From an uncultured Oscillospiraceae bacterium (GTDB taxonomy: Bacteria > Bacillota > Clostridia > Oscillospirales > Oscillospiraceae), in assembly GCA_934515035.1 (NCBI GenBank), contig CAKSXP010000086.1, positions 1 through 7,611 on the forward strand: DNA of 7,611 nt. Reading direction: 5' to 3'. Under the pieces are notes generated by a model. The model made no database searches. It was not told the origin of the DNA and was given only the letters and a program-made list of their open reading frames with translations. Within the stretch, counting starts at the first letter, position 1; each line of letters starts with the position of its first letter. Made by a program: the position numbers and the translations under genes. This document shows, piece after piece, positions 1 to 3,951 of the stretch.

Positions 1-9
1 TGCCGTCAT
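1..9 (-). CDS. Start of a divergent minus-strand gene (partial)
   Basis: Only the first three codons (Met-Thr-Ala) lie in the window; the gene runs leftwards out of it. The start is supported by a Shine-Dalgarno GGGAGGG on the minus strand (complement of 16-22), 6 nt before the ATG, and by a near-consensus promoter just upstream (32-60). Such a small, self-standing unit running against the phage late genes, with a palindrome inside its promoter, is the usual layout of a self-repressed regulator, for example a helix-turn-helix protein. The product itself cannot be identified from three residues. Confidence 0.55.
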
Positions 10-31
10 ATCGTTCCCTCCCTACACCTAT

Positions 32-60
32 ATTATCCGCATTATGCGCATAAATGTCAA
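32..60 (-). promoter_or_regulatory. Near-consensus sigma-A promoter of the divergent gene
   Basis: On the minus strand a perfect -35 box TTGACA (complement of 55-60) is followed by a 17-bp spacer and a -10 box GATAAT (complement of 32-37, five of six consensus bases). The predicted start point is near position 25, giving a leader of about 16 nt that already contains the ribosome site at 16-22. No comparable promoter is visible for the rightward genes in this gap. Confidence 0.8.
42..53. promoter_or_regulatory. Perfect 12-bp palindrome inside the promoter spacer; candidate operator
   Basis: TTATGCGCATAA equals its own reverse complement and lies wholly between the -35 and -10 boxes of the minus-strand promoter. 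A protein bound here would block RNA polymerase directly. The likeliest ligand is the product of the gene it controls, but that is inference. Only one copy is seen in the visible gap. Confidence 0.5.
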
Positions 61-70
61 GGAGAAAAAG

Positions 71-145
71 ATGAAAATCAATTTTGAAAAGAACAATACC
101 GGAACAGGACAAAAAAGGGAGGAGGGAGGCAGACATGAACGATGA
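71..145 (+). CDS. Possible 24-codon leader peptide overlapping the XhlA-like gene
   Basis: An ATG at 71 follows AAGGAG at 59-64 with a 6-nt gap. It opens a 24-residue frame beginning MKINFEKNN, polar and lysine-rich, ending at TGA 143-145. The frame overlaps the next gene's ATG at 135 by 11 nt in another frame, and that gene's ribosome site lies inside it. This layout would allow translational coupling. There is no homology to recall, and the AAGGAG could instead be chance or part of a longer leader. Treat it as tentative. Confidence 0.3.
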   Translation: MKINFEKNNTGTGQKREEGGRHER

Positions 146-455
146 GCAGGTCATAAAAGAGCTTGCGGAGACGGCCAGCAGGTCAAAGAGCAACACGCAC
201 AGGATAGACAAGCTTGAGCGGGACCAGGAGGCGCTGAACACCCTTGCGACATCCGTTGCCGTTATGGCAAAGGAGCAGGAGGGAATGCGCAAGGACATAT
301 CCGAAACCAGCGAGGACGTGAAAAGCGTCAAGGCCGGTATCGACGAGCTGAAGGCGAAGCCCGGCAAGCGCTGGGAGGCGGTAGTTGAAAAGATCATCCT
401 CGTTCTGGTCGGCGCGGCCATAACATGGGCGCTGGCACGGCTGGGGATAGGATAA
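135..455 (+). CDS. XhlA-like phage lysis-accessory membrane protein
   Basis: This 106-residue protein has a charged, coiled-coil-prone N-terminal region (about residues 1-75, rich in Glu/Lys/Asp with heptad-like spacing). It ends in one hydrophobic helix (about 84-103, IILVLVGAAITWAL) with a very short tail. That architecture matches the XhlA/haemolysin family of Bacillus PBSX-type prophages, which acts with a holin at the membrane during lysis. A TTG at 84 would extend the frame by 17 codons, but the ATG at 135 is preferred because GGGAGGAGGGAGG (117-129) stands just before it and the extension would translate through that site. Its place upstream of a holin and an endolysin supports the lysis role. 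The family assignment rests on architecture rather than a sequence match. Confidence 0.72.
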   Translation: MNDEQVIKELAETASRSKSNTHRIDKLERDQEALNTLATSVAVMAKEQEGMRKDISETSEDVKSVKAGIDELKAKPGKRWEAVVEKIILVLVGAAITWALARLGIG

Positions 456-493
456 CAAACACAGGGCCGGACTGGCGGCCGGAGCACCACTGA

Positions 494-522
494 TTGACAC
501 AAAGCGGCGCCGATGATAGAAT
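494..522 (+). promoter_or_regulatory. Near-consensus promoter of the toxin mRNA
   Basis: A perfect -35 TTGACA (494-499), a 17-bp spacer and a -10 TAGAAT (517-522, five of six) predict a start near 529. The resulting mRNA would begin inside the GC-rich hairpin at 527-547, a stable 5' stem of the kind found on long-lived type I toxin messages. Confidence 0.82.
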
Positions 523-547
523 AAAACCGCCTCCACAGAGGAGGCGG
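519..547 (-). terminator. Minus-strand terminator hairpin; also the 5' stem of the toxin mRNA
   Basis: CCGCCTCC (527-534) pairs perfectly with GGAGGCGG (540-547) around the loop ACAGA. Read on the minus strand, the stem is followed by TTTTATTCT, a fair U-tract. It could stop antisense transcription that passes the first terminator at 684-694. Read on the plus strand it lies at the very start of the toxin transcript, so it probably also protects that 5' end. Confidence 0.6.
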
Positions 548-575
548 GCGCTGCCATATACGGTAGGCGGTTAGT

Positions 576-597
576 CACTTCCCGGGAAGGGAGGTGG
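576..597 (+). promoter_or_regulatory. Hairpin sequestering the toxin ribosome-binding site
   Basis: CACTTCCC (576-583) can pair over all eight positions, with one G-U wobble, with GGGAGGTG (589-596) around the loop GGGAA. The second arm is the toxin's Shine-Dalgarno sequence, so the fold would keep the message untranslated until opened. CTTCCCGGGAAG (578-589) is also a perfect 12-bp palindrome, giving an alternative fold that leaves the ribosome site free. A comparable 5' stem blocking the ribosome site is established for the fst toxin of the Enterococcus par locus. Confidence 0.6.
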
Positions 598-602
598 TGC
601 CA

Positions 603-689
603 ATGGTTACATATTCCGATTTGATTCAGATCGGCATTTTGATCGTCGGCATTTGCGGTCTGGTCATACAGATGCGCAAAAAGAAGTAA
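603..689 (+). CDS. Holin-like type I toxin (Hol_Tox-like), 28 residues
   Basis: The 28-residue peptide starts MVTYSDLIQIG, continues as one hydrophobic helix (about residues 6-23) and ends in QMRKKK. An M-x-T/V-Y-x-x-L start, a single membrane span and a short basic tail are the hallmarks of the small membrane toxins grouped as holin-like toxins, related in form to TxpA and BsrG of Bacillus prophages. These peptides insert in the cytoplasmic membrane and stop growth. A strong ribosome site, GGGAGGTGG (589-597), stands 5 nt before the ATG. The gene has its own promoter (494-522), ends in a terminator whose stem includes the stop codon, and is opposed by an antisense RNA. It lies between two lysis genes, so a lysis function is possible, but the antisense arrangement argues for a toxin. 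Confidence 0.82.
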   Translation: MVTYSDLIQIGILIVGICGLVIQMRKKK

Positions 690-770
690 CCGCCCCTGTC
701 CCCACAGTTTGGCGGTTACTTTCTGTAACTAAGAACTTGGGCTAACCGCTTATCGGCAGCGCGTTTTTCT
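678..770 (-). ncRNA. Antisense antitoxin RNA, about 93 nt (predicted)
   Basis: A consensus minus-strand promoter (777-804) predicts a 5' end at about 770, an A on the RNA. The first terminator met is the 11-bp stem at 684-721 followed on the minus strand by CTTCTTTTT, giving a 3' end near 678. The RNA would be fully complementary to the last toxin codons and the toxin mRNA 3' end. Its segment UAACCGCC could also pair with GGCGGTTA at 566-573 in the toxin leader, just before the ribosome-site hairpin. It could therefore act on the message at both ends, as RNA II does in the par locus. If it reads through to 519-547, a form of about 250 nt would cover the whole toxin gene. Confidence 0.72.
684..724. 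terminator. Bidirectional terminator shared by toxin mRNA and antisense RNA
   Basis: AAGTAACCGCC (684-694) pairs perfectly with GGCGGTTACTT (711-721), an 11-bp stem with a small inner stem CTGT/ACAG (696-699, 704-707) around CCCC. On the plus strand it runs into TTTCT; on the minus strand into CTTCTTTTT, the stronger U-tract. The toxin stop codon (687-689) lies within the stem. Two convergent transcripts sharing one terminator is the par/fst type of arrangement. Confidence 0.8.
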
Positions 771-776
771 ATCTCC

Positions 777-804
777 ATTATATGCAGACAGCCGCCAATG
801 TCAA
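777..804 (-). promoter_or_regulatory. Consensus promoter of the antisense RNA
   Basis: On the minus strand both boxes are perfect: TTGACA (complement of 799-804) and TATAAT (complement of 777-782), separated by 16 bp. Both boxes match fully here, while the toxin promoter has one mismatch, as expected if an unstable antitoxin RNA must be made in excess. The -35 box sits at the tip of the inverted repeat at 792-815. Confidence 0.85.
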
Positions 805-826
805 GCCATTGGCGGACTTTATTTTT
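792..826 (+). terminator. Hairpin with T-tract upstream of the holin gene
   Basis: CCGCCAATG (792-800) and CATTGGCGG (807-815) form a perfect 9-bp stem around TCAAGC, followed by ACTTTATTTTT. This looks like a rightward terminator placed between the toxin-antitoxin locus and the holin. The T-tract begins a few bases after the stem, so strength is uncertain. The same repeat straddles the antisense promoter's -35 box and could instead be a protein-binding site. Confidence 0.5.
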
Positions 827-840
827 ATGGAGGTATCATT

Positions 841-1038
841 ATGAAAAACTGGAAAAGCTGGATCAGATGCGCGGGGATAAGAGCCCTGAAAACCGTGGCG
901 CAGACCGCCGCCGCGACTATCGGCACGAGCGCCGTTATCGCGGAGGTGGACTGGGTGATGGTAATTTCCGCCTCGCTGCTGGCGGGACTGCTGAGCCTGC
1001 TGACAAGCGTTGCGGGTTTGCCCGAAGTCAAGGAATAA
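841..1038 (+). CDS. Phage holin, r1t type
   Basis: This 65-residue protein has a basic start (MKNWKSWIRCAGIRALK) and two hydrophobic helices (about residues 16-33 and 38-58) joined by a turn carrying EVDWV. Lys-Thr-x-x-Gln-Thr in helix 1, V-D-W in the turn and L-S-x-L-T-S in helix 2 match the r1t-type holins of Gram-positive phages as I recall them. Holins oligomerise in the cytoplasmic membrane and open holes that let the endolysin reach the wall. The ribosome site GGAGG (829-833) precedes the ATG, and the endolysin gene starts 9 nt after the stop, so the two are surely co-transcribed. No promoter is seen between the hairpin at 792-826 and this gene. Confidence 0.85.
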   Translation: MKNWKSWIRCAGIRALKTVAQTAAATIGTSAVIAEVDWVMVISASLLAGLLSLLTSVAGLPEVKE

Positions 1039-1047
1039 GGCGGCACA

Positions 1048-2415
1048 ATGGAGTATGTCTGCAAGGCTGAAAGGGCTGCCATATACCTGAACGGCAGGTA
1101 CAGGACCGCCGCGCAGGTGAAGGCGGAGACGGGCTGCGACGCCGTTATAAACGGCGGACTTTACGACATGACCACGTTCAGGCCCGTGTGCCATCTGAGA
1201 GCGGACGGGAAAACGCTGTCCCGCGATGAGTACAGCTATTGGGGCTACGGCTGGGACAGCGGGAGCGGAGAGCTTGAGCTGACGCAGAAGCCCGAAGAGC
1301 GGGACAACTATATCTGCTGCGTGTGCCTTTTGAAAGACGGCGAGGCGCAGGAGCTCTATTACGGCTCCGCGCTGGGCGGGGCGAGGCCGCGCACGGCGAT
1401 AGGCACATTCCCCGACGGGCGGATATGGCTGCACGCGGAGAGAAACATCATGCGCACGCCCGAACAGCTGCGAAGCTACACGCTCGGGCTGGGACTGCGC
1501 GACGCCGTTATGCTCGACGGCGGAGGATCCACACAGGGGATATTCCCCGAAGGGTCCGTGACGGCGGAGCGGAGGGTGCAGAACCTGATATGCGTATGGG
1601 AGAGGAAGGAAAAAGACATGGACAAGCCGGACTGGTGGAAGGTCAGATACATCACTGAAAACGACGGATACCGGAGAAACGGCGCGCTGACGCCGAAGGG
1701 CATAGTGCTGCACTCCACGGCCATGCCCGGATATGACGCGGAGGCCATATTCCGGAACTTCAACCGCACGGGGCGCGGCGCGAGCATCCACGGCTGCATT
1801 GACGACAAAGAATTTATCCAGACCATGCCCTTTGCGCGGAAGGCCGGGCACGTCGGACGCGGGAGCCGGGGGACGCTGAACGACACGCACATAGGCATTG
1901 AGCTCTGCGAGCCCGCGGGGCTTACCTACAACAGCGCCGGGAGCGTTATAACAAAGTACGCGCCGCCGGAAGGCTACTTCAAAGCCGTGTGGGAAAAGGC
2001 CGTCTATGTCTTTGCGGCGCTTTGCCGCGAATACGGCCTTGACCCGAGGAAAGACGGCGTTATCCTCTCCCACGCGGAGGCGCATGCCAGAGGATACGGC
2101 GACAACCACGCGGACACGGGGCACTGGTTCCGCTGGGAAAACGTGACGATGGACGACTTCCGCCGGGCGGTGGCAGACAGGATGAGCGAAACGGAGGACG
2201 AGGAAGAAATGAGCTATGAAAAATTCTGCGAGTACATGGACCGGTACATGAGCGAGGCCGTCAAGGGCGAGCCGAGCGCATGGGCAAAGGACGCCTGCGA
2301 AAAGGCCATTGACAAGGGCGTTATGAAGGGCGACGGGCAGGGCGCATACAACTTTCAGCGTCCGCTGACGCGCGAGGCCTACATCGTCATGCAGGACAGA
2401 GCGGGACTGCTCTGA
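1048..2415 (+). CDS. Modular endolysin: NAGPA-like domain, N-acetylmuramoyl-L-alanine amidase, SLH-like tail
   Basis: This 455-residue protein has three parts. Residues 1-190 carry the signatures of the NAGPA phosphodiester glycosidase family: NGGLYD (35-40), RPRTAIG (113-119) and LDGGGST (156-162). Residues about 195-380 are an Amidase_2 (T7-lysozyme-like) zinc amidase, with the first ligand His222 in VLHST and the others probably in the cluster NHADTGHW (353-360), preceded by SHAEAHARG. Residues 410-455 (WAKDACEKAIDKG, then LTRE) resemble an SLH-like repeat often found at the ends of clostridial lysins, probably for wall binding. The amidase cuts the MurNAc-L-Ala bond of peptidoglycan. The role of the NAGPA domain in lysins is not settled; trimming a wall glycopolymer is a guess. 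The ribosome site is AAGGAATAAGG (1030-1040). Residues 1-190 and 191-455 look like two fused genes (see the internal start). Confidence 0.88.
   Translation: MEYVCKAERAAIYLNGRYRTAAQVKAETGCDAVINGGLYDMTTFRPVCHLRADGKTLSRDEYSYWGYGWDSGSGELELTQKPEERDNYICCVCLLKDGEAQELYYGSALGGARPRTAIGTFPDGRIWLHAERNIMRTPEQLRSYTLGLGLRDAVMLDGGGSTQGIFPEGSVTAERRVQNLICVWERKEKDMDKPDWWKVRYITENDGYRRNGALTPKGIVLHSTAMPGYDAEAIFRNFNRTGRGASIHGCIDDKEFIQTMPFARKAGHVGRGSRGTLNDTHIGIELCEPAGLTYNSAGSVITKYAPPEGYFKAVWEKAVYVFAALCREYGLDPRKDGVILSHAEAHARGYGDNHADTGHWFRWENVTMDDFRRAVADRMSETEDEEEMSYEKFCEYMDRYMSEAVKGEPSAWAKDACEKAIDKGVMKGDGQGAYNFQRPLTREAYIVMQDRAGLL
1602..1620 (+). promoter_or_regulatory. Internal ribosome site and ATG for a free amidase
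   Basis: GAGGAAGGA (1602-1610) stands 7 nt before an in-frame ATG (1618-1620, Met191), exactly at the junction of the NAGPA and amidase domains. Initiation here would yield a 265-residue amidase with its SLH-like tail. This is either a second translation start or the relic of a once separate gene. Confidence 0.5.
2193..2211 (+). promoter_or_regulatory. Possible internal start before the SLH-like tail
   Basis: GGAGG (2193-2197) and AGGAAG (2201-2206) precede an in-frame ATG (2209-2211, Met388) at the end of an acidic linker. Initiation would give a 68-residue wall-binding tail alone. Clostridial phage lysins such as CD27L and CTP1L are known to make a C-terminal fragment from an internal start. 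The spacing here (11 or 2 nt) is not ideal, and acidic GAG/GAA linkers mimic ribosome sites by chance. Confidence 0.28.
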
Positions 2416-2450
2416 TATCTAATAACGAACAAACGAAGGGAGAAACGAAA

Positions 2451-2684
2451 ATGGAGTTCACAAACAAATATTACAAGTCCAACTGGATCCAGACCACGAG
2501 AAACGGCAGGCCCTATGACCGCGGGACATGCGAGCAGACGCCCGATGGCGGCTGGGCCGTTTATGACGGTGCGGCAAACTATATGGGCAAGGTCACTGCC
2601 AAAGGCAAGATCGTCTGCAACGGCGGAGAGGGCGAATACAAGATGAGCTTTCTGTGCGCGGCGAAGGAGGTCCTCGGCCTTTAA
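2451..2684 (+). CDS. Unrecognised 77-residue prophage protein
   Basis: I do not recognise this protein. It starts MEFTNKYYKSNWIQTTRNGR, has a Gly/Tyr/aromatic-rich middle (GGWAVYDGAANYMGKV) and ends in a helical SFLCAAKEVLGL. The pattern suggests a small beta-rich fold with a closing helix and no membrane segment or signal peptide. Two cysteines sit in the middle (TCEQ, IVCNG) and one near the end. A good ribosome site, AAGGGAGAA (2436-2444), precedes the ATG, and it follows the endolysin by 35 nt in the same direction. Its place between lysis genes and the 2730 gene suggests a phage accessory protein. No function is claimed. Confidence 0.7.
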   Translation: MEFTNKYYKSNWIQTTRNGRPYDRGTCEQTPDGGWAVYDGAANYMGKVTAKGKIVCNGGEGEYKMSFLCAAKEVLGL

Positions 2685-2690
2685 AGGCCG
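2675..2690. repeat. Perfect 16-bp palindrome across a stop codon
   Basis: CGGCCTTTAAAGGCCG is its own reverse complement and contains the TAA (2682-2684) of the 77-residue gene. With one G-T wobble the arms extend by three more pairs (from 2672 to 2693). As RNA it would be a tight hairpin, but the nearest T-run (2706-2710) is about 12 nt past the stem, so it is not a normal terminator. It may stabilise or process the mRNA between the two genes. Confidence 0.55.
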
Positions 2691-2729
2691 GGGACGCTGA
2701 CAGGCTTTTTCGGGAGGACGGGACAAAGA

Positions 2730-3899
2730 ATGGCGCTGACTTATGCAAGCACAAGAAAAAAGGAAATGGAGGCCGCGCCGACATACGGCAATTCCGCCGG
2801 GACGGCGCAGCGCTCCGGGCAGAAGCTGACATACGCCGGGGCGGCGGAAAAACCGGTAGTCGGCAATTCCGTCATGGGGACCGGTCAGACCGGAGCCTCC
2901 GCCGGGACGGCGCAGCAGAGCGAGCAGAAGCTGACATATGCCGGGGCGGCGGAAAAACCGGTGATCGGAAATTCCACCATGGGGACCGGCCAGACCGGAG
3001 CCTCCGCACAGGCGGCGGCCGGGCAGGCCGGGACGGCACCGAGTTATTCCGCCGCCGTCGGTTCCGCGGCCTCCGGCAACGCGCCGAGCACGGAAGGGGG
3101 CGCGGCGGCGCCCGGCGGCGGGAACGGGGCATATCAGACCACATACATTGACCCCGACGGGAACATCCGGCAGGGGTACATAATCGGCGGCGCGACATAT
3201 AAGGACGCCGCAGGGACAGAGCGCATCGACCCCGGAACGCGCGTGCTGACACAGGGCGGCGAATACATCATGCGGCAGGACGGGACCGGCCAGCTGTACA
3301 GCGACTATCTGGCCGAGAACCGAACCGGCACCGACTATCTTGAAACGCTGCTTTCCCAGCTGCGGACGAGCTATCAGGAGCAGACGGAGGCCGGGGACGC
3401 GGCGGCGGCCGCCGCCACACAGCAGGCGATAAACCGGCTCGAGGCCCAGAAGGGGGACCTGAACACACAGTATGACGCCCTTAACCGTCAGCTGTATATC
3501 GACCGCAGGCAGGACGAGCGGACGCTGCCCCAGCAGCTGGCGGCGATGGGTTATACCGGCGGGCTGAGCGAGAGCAGCCTGCTGAGACTCGGCACGGGTT
3601 ACGAGGAAGCGCTGCGGCAGAACGAGAGCGACAGGGCAAGGGGCCTTTCCGACATCGACCTCAACATCGAAAACGCCCGCCTTGAAGGCGAGATCGCCGC
3701 GGCACAGCAGAGGCAGGCGGCACAGGAGAGCTATTACAGCAACTATGCAAACGTAATAGCGGCGCTGGCGGAGCAGAGCAACTGGCGCGCCGAATATAAC
3801 AGCGGCGAGGCAAAAACGCGCTCCAACAGCGGCTGGACAAAGCTCGAGGCGGGTATCATGCCGAATCAGGAGGAGCTTGACGCGATGGGCCTGACCTAG
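2730..3899 (+). CDS. Phage virion-associated-type protein with tandem repeats and coiled coil
   Basis: This 389-residue protein has a low-complexity Ala/Gly/Thr/Ser/Gln-rich N-terminal third holding two 35-residue repeats (residues 23-57 and 58-92). A small beta-like region follows (about 138-190: YIDPDGNIRQGYIIGGATY, then RIDPGTRVLTQGG). Residues 200-350 form a long helical, coiled-coil-prone stretch. The segment QQLAAMGYTGGLSESSLLRL (268-287) and the following ARGLSDIDLNIENARLEGEI resemble proteins I recall from structural regions of Clostridia prophages, where they sit beside a large repeat protein as here. Function is unknown; a virion-internal or tail-associated role is inference. The start is weakly supported: GGGAGG (2712-2717) is 12 nt before the ATG. 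The next frame begins as this one ends. Confidence 0.72.
   Translation: MALTYASTRKKEMEAAPTYGNSAGTAQRSGQKLTYAGAAEKPVVGNSVMGTGQTGASAGTAQQSEQKLTYAGAAEKPVIGNSTMGTGQTGASAQAAAGQAGTAPSYSAAVGSAASGNAPSTEGGAAAPGGGNGAYQTTYIDPDGNIRQGYIIGGATYKDAAGTERIDPGTRVLTQGGEYIMRQDGTGQLYSDYLAENRTGTDYLETLLSQLRTSYQEQTEAGDAAAAAATQQAINRLEAQKGDLNTQYDALNRQLYIDRRQDERTLPQQLAAMGYTGGLSESSLLRLGTGYEEALRQNESDRARGLSDIDLNIENARLEGEIAAAQQRQAAQESYYSNYANVIAALAEQSNWRAEYNSGEAKTRSNSGWTKLEAGIMPNQEELDAMGLT
2796..3005 (+). repeat. Two tandem 105-bp coding repeats
   Basis: Two direct copies lie at 2796-2900 and 2901-3005, each encoding 35 residues that start AGTAQ, pass through QKLTYAGAAEKPV and end MGTGQTGAS. The protein copies differ at only four positions (R/Q, G/E, V/I, V/T), so the duplication is recent or kept uniform. 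TYGNS just before the first copy echoes the VGNS inside it, suggesting a worn third partial copy. Confidence 0.9.
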
Positions 3900-3951
3900 G
3901 GAAAAGACGCTGAAATATCCCGTACACAACGACACCGTCGGAGCCGCCGCC

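Noticed and set aside
456..493. Hairpin just after the XhlA-like gene (GGCCGG...GGCGGCC region)
   Set aside because: Only short, mismatched GC pairing and no T-run; not enough to call a terminator.
778..2124. Long open frame on the minus strand (448 codons)
   Set aside because: It lies opposite the holin and endolysin, whose motifs are clear; its start has no support of its own and its translation is Arg/Pro/Val-rich without domains, as expected of an antisense shadow in GC-rich DNA.
3895..3906. Possible frameshift joining the 389-residue gene to the repeat-protein gene
   Set aside because: The GGGAAAAG run lies after, not before, the TAG stop at 3897-3899, and the usable overlap of the two frames is only 5 nt, so a ribosomal slip there could not fuse them. 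The upstream protein also ends naturally.
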